DNA from: JAVXAG01 sp040307645 | Lineage (GTDB): Bacteria > Bacillota > Clostridia > Peptostreptococcales > Anaerovoracaceae | Direction of reading: 5' to 3' | Length of the DNA stretch: 8,423 nt | Assembly (NCBI GenBank): GCA_040307645.1 | Contig: JAWRJF010000024.1 | Location: forward strand, 1-8,423 | Shown: positions 1 through 6,421 of the stretch, piece by piece | Numbering within the stretch: the first letter of the stretch is position 1 | How the letters are laid out: every line of letters begins with the position of its first letter | Position numbers and translations under genes: made by a program | The notes under the pieces: generated by a model | Databases searched by the model: none | Told to the model about the DNA's origin: nothing | Seen by the model: the letters and a program-made list of their open reading frames with translations, nothing else

Positions 1-44
1 TCATAACCGGCAGGTCCTGGGTTCAAGTCCCCGATGGCCCACCA
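1..44 (+). tRNA. tRNA-Met (CAU), elongator type, 3' part only
   Basis: The window opens inside the anticodon loop: position 1 is U33, 2-4 are the anticodon CAU, and 5-6 are A37 and A38. The 3' anticodon strand (7-11, CCGGC), variable loop, T arm (17-33 with loop TTCAAGT), 3' acceptor strand (34-40), discriminator A41 and encoded CCA (42-44) all follow in register. An initiator tRNA would show CCC at 39-41. Here it is CCG, so an elongator tRNA-Met is favoured. A CAU-reading tRNA-Ile2 cannot be fully excluded without the 5' half. T18 (position 50) faces C32 (position 64), a mismatch in the T stem. The 5' half lies outside the window. Confidence 0.88.
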
Positions 45-64
45 ATTTAATACAGTTTATGTTT

Positions 65-140
65 GCCCAGATAGCTCAGTAGGTAGAGCAGGGGACTGAA
101 AATCCCCGTGTCCTTGGTTCGATTCCGAGTCTGGGCACCA
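65..140 (+). tRNA. tRNA-Phe (GAA)
   Basis: This is a complete 76-nt cloverleaf. The acceptor strand GCCCAGA (65-71) pairs fully with TCTGGGC (130-136). The anticodon stem GGGGA/TCCCC (91-95/103-107) encloses the loop CTGAAAA with anticodon GAA at 98-100. The T arm CTTGG/CCGAG carries loop TTCGATT, with one G-U pair. Discriminator A137 is followed by an encoded CCA. It starts 20 bp after the preceding tRNA-Met and is probably processed from the same transcript. It is the last tRNA before a terminator. Confidence 0.97.
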
Positions 141-151
141 TATTATTTTTA

Positions 152-195
152 AAGTAGCCTTTCGCTGACGTAATGTCCGAAAGGCTGCTTTTTTT
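152..195 (+). terminator. intrinsic terminator of the tRNA cluster
   Basis: The arm at 152-164 (AAGTAGCCTTTCG) pairs with 178-190 (CGAAAGGCTGCTT) over 13 bp, with a single G-U pair and a 13-nt loop. A run of seven T (189-195) follows at once. It lies 11 bp after the tRNA-Phe CCA end and separates the tRNA transcript from tdk. Confidence 0.92.
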
Positions 196-242
196 ATATA
201 AACATTAGTAAACTCCCTCACCAAATATACACAATATAATAT

Positions 243-271
243 TTGATTTTGTTACCATTTTCAATTAAAAT
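243..271 (+). promoter_or_regulatory. predicted sigma-A-type promoter for tdk
   Basis: A -35-like TTGATT (243-248) and a -10-like TAAAAT (266-271) are separated by exactly 17 bp, each close to the vegetative consensus. This places the start of transcription near 278, leaving a short leader that contains the tdk ribosome binding site. The region is AT-rich, so chance matches are possible. A TATAAT at 235-240 has no matching -35 element and was judged weaker. Confidence 0.5.
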
Positions 272-288
272 ATAAGCATACAATAATT

Positions 289-294
289 AGGAGG
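289..294 (+). promoter_or_regulatory. ribosome binding site that decides the tdk start
   Basis: AGGAGG ends at 294. Two ATG codons stand in tandem at 297 and 300. The first would leave a spacer of only 2 nt, the second 5 nt, so the second is the likelier start. Confidence 0.75.
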
Positions 295-299
295 ATATG

Positions 300-884
300 A
301 TGGCACAATTATATTATAGATACAGTACTATGAATGCTGGAAAATCAATTGAACTTATTAAAGTTGCATATAACTATGAGGAACGAGGAAAAAATGTTTT
401 GACTATTGTTCCTTCATTAGATGATAGATACGGAACAGGTCTAGTAACATCTAGAATTGGAATACAGAGAGAAGCAATGGTAGCCAATGAGAGTACTAAC
501 ATACTAGAGATGTTTATTAGAGAAGATCATAAAAGAAAAATCGACTGTGTTTTAGTTGATGAATGCCAGTTTTTAAAAAAGCATCACATACAAGAACTTG
601 TTGAAATTGTAGATAGCTTTGATGTCCCTGTGCTTGCTTACGGACTAAAAAATGACTTTAGAAATGAGCTTTTCGAAGGATCTTACTATATGCTGGTCTA
701 TGCAGATAAAATCGAAGAAATAAAAACAATTTGCTGGTGTGGTCGAAAAGCTACAATGGTAGCAAGAATAGTAGACGGGAAATTTGTTAAACAAGGCGAA
801 CAGATTGTTGTTGGCGGAAACGATATGTATGTATCGCTTTGTAGAAAACACTATAATGATGGAAGAATCGGACCTGAAAAATAA
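300..884 (+). CDS. tdk: thymidine kinase
   Basis: Cytosolic salvage enzyme that phosphorylates thymidine (and deoxyuridine) with ATP to give dTMP. The start at 300 (194 aa) gives MAQLYYRYSTMNAGKS, the usual N-terminus of this family; an in-frame ATG at 297 would add one Met but sits too close to the Shine-Dalgarno. Numbering from 300, the P-loop STMNAGKS covers residues 9-16 and the DECQF motif 87-91, with E88 the expected catalytic base. The lasso/substrate region with YGLKNDFRNELFEGS follows. A structural zinc site is visible as C145-x-C147 and C181-x2-H184, the CxC variant also seen in the E. coli enzyme rather than CxxC. Length is normal for bacterial TK1-type kinases. A promoter at 243-271 and no terminator before the next gene, 28 bp downstream, suggest co-transcription with the wall hydrolase. 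Confidence 0.96.
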   Translation: MAQLYYRYSTMNAGKSIELIKVAYNYEERGKNVLTIVPSLDDRYGTGLVTSRIGIQREAMVANESTNILEMFIREDHKRKIDCVLVDECQFLKKHHIQELVEIVDSFDVPVLAYGLKNDFRNELFEGSYYMLVYADKIEEIKTICWCGRKATMVARIVDGKFVKQGEQIVVGGNDMYVSLCRKHYNDGRIGPEK

Positions 885-912
885 TCCTATTGTTTCTAAA
901 GAGAGGTAAACC

Positions 913-3699
913 ATGATTCGTAACACTATAAAAAATACTATATTACATATATTTATAACAGTCTTAATGGCATTATTAATTCTAACAGCAATAACCTTTC
1001 AAACAGAAAAGGCGTATGCAGCTACAGATCCGGCTTTTGAAAACTATCTTAGCCAGGAAGGATTTCCGGAAAGTTATAAAGCATCGCTTAGACTACTACA
1101 TGAAAAGTACCCTAATTGGGTGTTTAAATCACTAAAAACAGGAATAGACTGGACAACCGCTTTAAATGCAGAGGCTAAGTCTAACGTAAGTCTTATTCAC
1201 ATATATCAACCGGATGCCTTTAAGTCAGTGGCTCAGGGGGATTATAATTTTGAAGGGAAATACTATATCGGCAAGGATTCTTCGGCATGGGTTTCAGCTT
1301 CAAGAGACGCCGTTGGATACTATTTAGACCCTAGAAACTGGCTAAATGAAAAATCAATTTTCATGTTTGAAGATCTTACGTATCATCCGGAATACCAGAC
1401 CGAAGCTGTAGTAAAAAAAATATTATCGGGTACTAAGTTACCGGCAGATGCATCGTCTTATTTTATGAAAGCGGCTACACAGCAATATAATGGACAATAT
1501 TATAGTGTAAGTCCAACCCATCTCGCTTCTAGAGTAAGGCAGGAAATTGGGGATTCCACTTATGTTATTTCAGGAGCGCCATTTACATATTTAGGTCAAA
1601 CCTATATGGGATTATACAATCCATATAACATTGGGGCGACAAGTGGAAGCGATGCAGCTACAAAGGGACTCATTTATGCTAATGGTGGACTAAATGGGAC
1701 AATACTGTCTACAACATATAATAGACCATGGAACACCTTAGAAAGGGCAGTAATGGGAGGGGCCTTATTTATTTGTGACGGTTATATAAACAACAGGCAA
1801 AATACTAATTACTTAGAAAAGTTTAATGTTGCAAATGGCACAGTCAACGTGGGAGTACACCAGTATATGACAAATATTATGGCTCCAAGTACAGAGGCTA
1901 TAACTGTTTATAATAATTATCAATCATATGGAATATTAGGAGAAAAATTAACGTTTTTGATTCCTGTTTTTGATAATATGCCACAACAGCCATATAAGGC
2001 ACCACCAACTTCAGGAAATAACAATTTTTACTTAGATTCCTTATCCGTAGATGGTTTTACATTATCAAAGACTTTTAATAGGTTTAATACAGAATATACA
2101 GTGTCTCAGACTGTATCAGAATCTGTAGAAAGTGTAAATATAAGTGCAAAACCAAATGCAAGCGATGCAACGGTTTCAGGAGCAGGAAAGGTTTATCTGA
2201 AAAATGGTTCAAATGTATTTTATGTAAAAGTAACATCATCTTCAGGAAAGACATTATCTTACAAAATAACAATAAACCGAGGCCAGGGAGGTATAACTCC
2301 AACACCAGAAGTAACTCTAAAAAACCCAACAAATTTTGTTACAACTCTTTCTGGGCCATCTACGGTAAAAATGTCATGGGATAAAGTCATTGGTGCCACA
2401 GGTTATCGAATCAGATATAAGAGAGCAACCTCAGATAAATGGTATTATGTAGAGACTGCAACTAATTCATTTGAGAAAAAAATGGCTACAGAGGGAATAA
2501 AGTATCAATTTAAAGTAAGGGCCTTTAAGGTAGCTGATGGGAACAAAACATATAGCCCTTCTTATTCAGCAATATCTGAGAAGGCAACCTTTGGTGCAAC
2601 TCCAGCTATTAATGGCAGCCTGAATGGAGATTCAAGGACAGTGAAAATAACTTGGGGTGATGTAACTGGTGCTACAGGGTACAGAATAAGATATAAGAGA
2701 AGCCCAAACACTAAATGGTATTATAAAGATGTTACTGCTACAGAGTTTATAAGAACTATGGATCAAGAGGGAATTAGCTACGATTTTAAGATGAGACCAT
2801 ATGCAATCTATAATGGAGTTAAATATTATTCATTTGGTTATTCAAATGTTATAAGTATTAAAACAGAGGAAACAACCGTAGAAGCCCCTAAAAATCTTAC
2901 TACTAAACTAATAGGCCCTTCGACTGTAAGGATCACTTGGGATTCTGTAGAAAATGCAACGGGGTATAAGGTTTATTACAAGAGAAAAACATCTGACAGA
3001 TGGTATTCCATAGAAACAACAGATAACTCTCTTGATAAAGCAATGGCTACAGAAGGTATATTATATCAGTTTAAAGTTTCTTCATTTCTAGAAAAGGATG
3101 GTCAAAGGAGATACAGCAAGGAATACTCTAATATATCAGAAAAAGCAACCTTTAGTGAAATTAAAAATTATCAGGGCGGTCTTTATAAGGGATACATGAC
3201 TGTGAGATTATCCTGGGATAAGGTGGAAGGTGCTACAGGGTACAGAATAAGATATAAGAGAAGCACCAATACAGGATGGTACTATAAAGAGACTACTAAT
3301 TTAGAGTTTATAAGGAAAATGGGAAAGTCAGGCATAGGATATGACTATAAAATTAGGCCGTACGCAATATATGAAGGCGTTAAGTATTATTATCCTGACT
3401 ATTCTGACGTAATAAAGATCTATACATTGAAGAAAGTTGATTTGCAGCTAACAAGAAAGAGTAAAACGGAAATTTTCCTTGATTGGAATAATATTTCAGG
3501 AGAAAGTGGTTACAAGGTATATAGAGCCACCTCAGAAAATGGACCTTTTACAATGGTGAAAACAATATCTTCTAAGTATTCATCATGGTTAGATCAAGGC
3601 TTAAGTTCAGGTAGACAATATTATTACAAAGTCAGACCGTATAAATCAGTTAATGGGAATATAGTTTACGGTCCATATTCCGTAGTACACAGCATATAA
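913..3699 (+). CDS. secreted glucosaminidase-like wall hydrolase with cadherin-like and fibronectin-III repeats
   Basis: A 928-aa exported protein. Residues 1-36 form a Sec signal peptide: basic start, hydrophobic core around 10-29, cleavage expected after AYA at 34-36. Residues ~40-350 resemble the clostridial glucosaminidase (LytB/GH73-like) module. They contain YYLDPRNWLN (136-145), a YHPEYQTEAVVKKILSGT helix region, and VSPTHLASRVRQEIG (199-213), where E211 is the probable catalytic acid. Such enzymes cut N-acetylglucosaminyl bonds in peptidoglycan. Residues ~369-456 fit a cadherin-like beta-sandwich domain (FYLDSLSVDGFTLS... ending TINR). Five fibronectin-III-like domains follow at roughly 472-560, 561-655, 659-747, 748-842 and 843-928, four of them an ABAB duplication. 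No LPXTG signal or C-terminal membrane anchor is present, so the protein is probably released or held by repeat-wall contacts. AGAGG at 902-906 lies 6 nt before ATG. The catalytic assignment comes from motif memory, not from a search. Confidence 0.85.
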   Translation: MIRNTIKNTILHIFITVLMALLILTAITFQTEKAYAATDPAFENYLSQEGFPESYKASLRLLHEKYPNWVFKSLKTGIDWTTALNAEAKSNVSLIHIYQPDAFKSVAQGDYNFEGKYYIGKDSSAWVSASRDAVGYYLDPRNWLNEKSIFMFEDLTYHPEYQTEAVVKKILSGTKLPADASSYFMKAATQQYNGQYYSVSPTHLASRVRQEIGDSTYVISGAPFTYLGQTYMGLYNPYNIGATSGSDAATKGLIYANGGLNGTILSTTYNRPWNTLERAVMGGALFICDGYINNRQNTNYLEKFNVANGTVNVGVHQYMTNIMAPSTEAITVYNNYQSYGILGEKLTFLIPVFDNMPQQPYKAPPTSGNNNFYLDSLSVDGFTLSKTFNRFNTEYTVSQTVSESVESVNISAKPNASDATVSGAGKVYLKNGSNVFYVKVTSSSGKTLSYKITINRGQGGITPTPEVTLKNPTNFVTTLSGPSTVKMSWDKVIGATGYRIRYKRATSDKWYYVETATNSFEKKMATEGIKYQFKVRAFKVADGNKTYSPSYSAISEKATFGATPAINGSLNGDSRTVKITWGDVTGATGYRIRYKRSPNTKWYYKDVTATEFIRTMDQEGISYDFKMRPYAIYNGVKYYSFGYSNVISIKTEETTVEAPKNLTTKLIGPSTVRITWDSVENATGYKVYYKRKTSDRWYSIETTDNSLDKAMATEGILYQFKVSSFLEKDGQRRYSKEYSNISEKATFSEIKNYQGGLYKGYMTVRLSWDKVEGATGYRIRYKRSTNTGWYYKETTNLEFIRKMGKSGIGYDYKIRPYAIYEGVKYYYPDYSDVIKIYTLKKVDLQLTRKSKTEIFLDWNNISGESGYKVYRATSENGPFTMVKTISSKYSSWLDQGLSSGRQYYYKVRPYKSVNGNIVYGPYSVVHSI
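2326..3447 (+). repeat. in-gene tandem duplication, two 561-bp units (fibronectin-III domain pairs A-B)
   Basis: Unit 1 covers about 2326-2886 and unit 2 about 2887-3447, each coding for 187 aa. Landmarks recur at an exact 561-bp offset: the ATGY alanine codon at 2395 and 2956 in the A domains, and the GATGYRIRYKR codons at 2668 and 3229 in the B domains. No net insertion or deletion separates the copies. A pairs with A (shared GPSTV, TSD-W, MATEGI-YQFKV, ISEKATF) and B with B (EFIR-M, RPYAIY-GVKYY) better than A with B. The final domain (843-928) is a diverged fifth copy, 5 residues out of register. The outer boundaries are approximate. Confidence 0.88.
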
Positions 3700-3704
3700 A
3701 AGTT

Positions 3705-3742
3705 AAAAGAGTCAGACTACTTAAAGATCTGACTCTTTTTTT
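3705..3742. terminator. terminator hairpin shared by two convergent genes
   Basis: AAAAGAGTCAGA (3705-3716) pairs perfectly with TCTGACTCTTTT (3728-3739) around an 11-nt loop. On the plus strand seven T (3736-3742) follow the core, so it should end the tdk-hydrolase transcript efficiently. On the minus strand the same stem is followed only by TTTTAACT, a weaker U-tract, so termination of the radical SAM gene is less certain. The 3' arm lies inside the minus-strand coding sequence and its stop codon is in the loop. Confidence 0.9.
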
Positions 3743-4614
3743 ATACCTTGATATGTTTTACGTCTTCTTAGTTCAGAATTAATCCCATTGAGAATTGTTC
3801 TTTTTTTGAAGCTCCATTCTGGTGAAATAAGTATAGATCTCGGTGCATCGGCAGTCAGTCTATGAATTACAATTTCTTTTGGGATAATTTCAAGTAAATC
3901 ACATACAAGATTTACATATTCATCAATAGAATCGAAAGATTTATACTGAGGGTAAAGTTTTTCCATTTGTGAACCCTTTACTACATTAAGAAGATGTAGT
4001 TTTAAACCCCATGTTCCTGAATTGACAACATATCTTACAGACTCAAACATATCGTCGCGGGTTTCCCCTGGTAGCCCTAGGATAAGGTGAGTCACAGTTT
4101 TTATTCCTCTTGAAGAAAGCTTTTCTATGGCAGAATCATATACTTCTAATGGGTAGCATCTGTTAATCAAAGTTGAAGTCTTTTCATGAATTGTTTGCAG
4201 ACCAAGCTCTACCCACATAAAGTGATTATCGTTAATCTCCTTTAGCAAATCAAGAACATCGTCATTTAGACAGTCTGGCCTGGTAGCGATTACGAGGCCT
4301 GATATTTTAGGGTTGTTTAAGGCATCATAAAATTTATTGCGCAAAACCTCTACGGGAGCATAAGTGTTAGTATGGTTCTGGAAATAGGCTAAATACTTTG
4401 CCTTTGGCCATTTTGATGACAAAAGTTTTATTTGCGATTCTATGTTTGATGCAAAATCTCCGGAGCCGTCTGAAGAACAAAAAATACAGCCTCCTGTACC
4501 TTTTGTACCGTCACGGTTTGGACATGTGAAACCCCCGTCAATAGCCAGTTTTATAGTTTTTTCACCTAATTCTTTTTTTAAATATGAACTGATAGAATTA
4601 AACAATTGTTCCAT
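3721..4614 (-). CDS. TIGR01212-type radical SAM protein (YhcC/YtqA family)
   Basis: A 297-aa soluble protein. The iron-sulfur cysteines are C31, C43 and C46 in FTCPNRDGTKGTGGCIFC, the CX11CX2C spacing of this family rather than the common CX3CX2C. Further family marks are AYFQNHTNTYAP (76-87), ATRPDCL (110-116), VELGLQT (135-141) and THLILGLPGE (175-184). The family makes a 5'-deoxyadenosyl radical from S-adenosylmethionine. The B. subtilis member YtqA has been linked, as MnmL, to the wobble-uridine pathway that leads to mnm5s2U in tRNA. I recall that link from the literature, and transferring it here is inference, particularly as no YtqB-like methyltransferase lies alongside. AGAGG (complement of 4620-4624) sits 5 nt before the start. 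The gene diverges from queH and its last codons lie in a terminator stem. Confidence 0.9.
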   Translation of the reverse strand: MEQLFNSISSYLKKELGEKTIKLAIDGGFTCPNRDGTKGTGGCIFCSSDGSGDFASNIESQIKLLSSKWPKAKYLAYFQNHTNTYAPVEVLRNKFYDALNNPKISGLVIATRPDCLNDDVLDLLKEINDNHFMWVELGLQTIHEKTSTLINRCYPLEVYDSAIEKLSSRGIKTVTHLILGLPGETRDDMFESVRYVVNSGTWGLKLHLLNVVKGSQMEKLYPQYKSFDSIDEYVNLVCDLLEIIPKEIVIHRLTADAPRSILISPEWSFKKRTILNGINSELRRRKTYQGIKKESDL

Positions 4615-4643
4615 GCGTACCTCTTTTCTTTACAACATATTTA

Positions 4644-4652
4644 TGATATACT
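4644..4652 (+). promoter_or_regulatory. predicted extended -10 promoter for the queH-asnA-priA unit
   Basis: TGATATACT combines a TGn extension (4644-4646) with the -10 hexamer TATACT (4647-4652). No good -35 hexamer is found 16-18 bp upstream, which is T-rich, but extended -10 promoters can work without one. The start would be near 4659, about 38 nt before the queH ATG. It is the only promoter-like site I find ahead of the three plus-strand genes. Confidence 0.42.
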
Positions 4653-4663
4653 ATCCTAGTATA
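4647..4663. repeat. inverted repeat, possible operator
   Basis: TATACTA (4647-4653), a 3-nt centre TCC, and TAGTATA (4657-4663) form a perfect 7-bp dyad. It overlaps the queH -10 hexamer and the first bases of the minus-strand -10, and fills most of the minus-strand spacer. Its size suits a dimeric repressor, but AT-rich promoters facing each other can produce such symmetry by chance. No regulator gene is next to it. Confidence 0.4.
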
Positions 4664-4696
4664 AATGTGAAGATATTTTTTAAAGGGGGCAGTTAA

Positions 4697-5359
4697 ATGA
4701 CTAAAAAAAACGGCCAGTATTGTAACTTGCATGAAAATATTAGATATAATTCATCAGCAGGGGATAATGCTATTTTGTCATTTTCAGATATTATAGAAAA
4801 TAAAAGAAAACCCACACTTTTACTTCATAGCTGCTGCGGACCTTGTAGTACTGCTGTGATTGAAAGGTTAATTTCTAAATATAGGATAACAGTATTTTTC
4901 TATAATCCTAACATTACAGATCCTATAGAGTATGAAAAGCGAAAAGAAACTCAGCTTCAGTTTATAAATGAATATAATAATAACCTTATGGAAGATAAAA
5001 TAAATTTTATAGAAGGGGAATACCTACCGCAGGAGTTTTTTGAAATTACTTCTGACTTCAGTGATGAACCAGAAGGTGGTGCAAGATGCACACTATGCTT
5101 CGAGATGAGACTTGCTAAAACTGCATTTACAGCAAGGGAACAAGGTTTTGATATGTTTGCAACAACCCTGACTGTAAGCCCGCATAAGAATTATAATCTT
5201 ATATCAGAAATAGGAAATAATCTTGCCACAGAATACAGTGTGGAGTTTTTAGATTTAGATTTTAAAAAGAAAGCCGGATTTCAAAGGAGCATACAGCTTT
5301 CTAAGGAATATAACTTATATAGACAGAATTACTGCGGATGCCAATATTCTAAAAGATAA
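4697..5359 (+). CDS. queH: epoxyqueuosine reductase QueH
   Basis: A 220-aa cytosolic protein of the former DUF208 family, which carries out the last step of queuosine synthesis by reducing epoxyqueuosine to queuosine at position 34 of tRNAs with GUN anticodons (Asp, Asn, His, Tyr). It is unrelated in sequence to the cobalamin-dependent QueG. Family marks are HSCCGPCST (residues 44-52; C46, C47, C50), FYNPNI, the GGARCTLCFEMRL block with C131 and C134, TLTVSPHKN, and the C-terminal YCGCQYS with C213 and C215. Cysteines of these motifs hold the iron-sulfur cluster and metal site. About 40 residues before the first motif form a poorly conserved N-terminal extension. AAAGGGGG (4682-4689) stands 7 nt before ATG. 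It is the first gene of a probable operon with asnA and priA and diverges from a radical SAM gene also likely to act on tRNA. Confidence 0.95.
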   Translation: MTKKNGQYCNLHENIRYNSSAGDNAILSFSDIIENKRKPTLLLHSCCGPCSTAVIERLISKYRITVFFYNPNITDPIEYEKRKETQLQFINEYNNNLMEDKINFIEGEYLPQEFFEITSDFSDEPEGGARCTLCFEMRLAKTAFTAREQGFDMFATTLTVSPHKNYNLISEIGNNLATEYSVEFLDLDFKKKAGFQRSIQLSKEYNLYRQNYCGCQYSKR

Positions 5360-5387
5360 AAAAGACAAGACTAAAGGAGATATAAAA

Positions 5388-6398
5388 ATGTCACAGTTAA
5401 TAATACCAAAAGATTACATGCCAGCTATTGGACACATGGAAAGCCAGAGAGCAATTAAAAAGATTAAAGACTATTTTCAGCAGGAACTAGCATATGGCTT
5501 AAATTTAAGAAGAGTATCAGCACCACTTTTTGTAATACCGGAAAGTGGGCTTAATGATAATTTAAACGGAACAGAAAGAAGAGTCCAGTTTTCACTTCTA
5601 GATATGGAGGAACAGACTGTAGAAGTTGTACAATCACTAGCTAAATGGAAAAGAATGGCACTTGGTAAATATGAAGTTGAACCGGGCCATGGTATTTATA
5701 CAGATATGAATGCAATAAGGAGAGATGAGGAACTTGATAACTTACATTCAATTTATGTAGACCAATGGGACTGGGAAAAAGTTATTACTAAAGAACAGAG
5801 AACTACTGAATATCTTCATGAGACAGTAACAACAATTTATAATGCTGTTAAGAATCTTGGAGATTATGTAAATAGACTTTACAGAGATATACAGACAGAG
5901 CTTCCTAACGAAATCTTTTTCATTACTTCACAGGAACTTTTTGATAGATATCCTGATAAGACACCTAAAGAGAGAGAAGACTTGATTTGCAAAGAATACG
6001 GAGCTGTATTCATAGAAAAAATCGGTGGCCTTTTAAATAATGGAGATAAGCATGACGGAAGATCCCCTGATTATGATGATTGGGAACTAAACGGAGATAT
6101 TATTCTTTGGAATGAAGTTTTAGGCAGAGCCTTTGAAATTTCTTCTATGGGTATTCGTGTAGATGAAGAAGCTATGGCTCGTCAACTTAAGATAGCAAAT
6201 GCTGAGGATAGAAAAAGTCATGAATTCCATAAGGCTGTGTTAAACGGGGAATTACCATATTCAATTGGCGGTGGAATTGGACAGAGCAGATTATGTATGT
6301 TTTTCCTTAGAAAAGCTCATATTGGTGAAGTACAGGTTTCTGTGTGGCCAAAAGATATGATTGAAGAATGTAGGAAACATAATATATTCCTATTATAG
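5388..6398 (+). CDS. asnA: aspartate--ammonia ligase (asparagine synthetase A)
   Basis: A 336-aa cytosolic enzyme that makes asparagine from aspartate, ammonia and ATP, releasing AMP and diphosphate. It has the catalytic fold of class II aminoacyl-tRNA synthetases and uses free ammonia, unlike the glutamine-dependent AsnB. Visible family blocks are the N-terminal LIIPKDYMPAIGHMESQRAI, SAPLFVIPESGLNDNLNG, ERRVQFSLLDM, IRRDEELDNLHSIYVDQWDWE, DYDDWELNGDI, SSMGIRVDEE, and the C-terminal motif-3-like GGGIGQSR (294-301) with the ATP-binding arginine. Length matches the E. coli enzyme (330 aa) and no key block is missing. AAAGGAG, about 8 nt upstream, supports the start. It follows queH by 28 bp and precedes priA by 23 bp. 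The gaps have no room for a T-box leader or terminator, so expression should follow that of the operon. Confidence 0.97.
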   Translation: MSQLIIPKDYMPAIGHMESQRAIKKIKDYFQQELAYGLNLRRVSAPLFVIPESGLNDNLNGTERRVQFSLLDMEEQTVEVVQSLAKWKRMALGKYEVEPGHGIYTDMNAIRRDEELDNLHSIYVDQWDWEKVITKEQRTTEYLHETVTTIYNAVKNLGDYVNRLYRDIQTELPNEIFFITSQELFDRYPDKTPKEREDLICKEYGAVFIEKIGGLLNNGDKHDGRSPDYDDWELNGDIILWNEVLGRAFEISSMGIRVDEEAMARQLKIANAEDRKSHEFHKAVLNGELPYSIGGGIGQSRLCMFFLRKAHIGEVQVSVWPKDMIEECRKHNIFLL

Positions 6399-6421
6399 TT
6401 GATTAGTGAAAAGGAAAGGGT

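Larger units (their letters stand above)
4643..4671 (-). promoter_or_regulatory. predicted promoter for the radical SAM gene
   Basis: Read on the minus strand, TTCACA (complement of 4666-4671) and TATCAT (complement of 4643-4648) are separated by exactly 17 bp. Each matches five of six consensus positions. Transcription would start near 4636, giving a leader of about 20 nt that contains the ribosome binding site. The elements overlap the predicted queH promoter on the other strand. Confidence 0.6.

Noticed and set aside
1..195. tRNA genes considered as an integration (att) site
   Set aside because: No integrase gene follows, and I saw no repeat of the tRNA 3' end elsewhere in the window. The tRNAs are closed by a normal terminator.
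645..926. Minus-strand open frame over the end of tdk
   Set aside because: It is antisense to conserved thymidine kinase residues including the zinc site, and its peptide is low-complexity and hydrophobic.
2084..2332. Minus-strand leucine-rich open frame inside the hydrolase gene
   Set aside because: It is an antisense shadow of the cadherin-like domain, and its leucine-rich content comes from the complementary codon pattern.
2326..3699. Repeats considered as a CRISPR or mobile-element signature
   Set aside because: The repeats are in-frame, diverged protein-domain copies of about 92-95 residues with no short direct repeat-spacer pattern, terminal inverted repeats or transposase.
4442..4696. 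Plus-strand open frame of 84 codons ending directly before the queH start
   Set aside because: Most of it is antisense to the well-supported N-terminal end of the radical SAM gene. It shows no family motif and no clear ribosome binding site, and its tail merely crosses the promoter region.
5360..5387. Possible regulatory leader (such as a T-box) before asnA
   Set aside because: The 28-bp gap holds only a ribosome binding site and is far too short for a T-box or attenuator.
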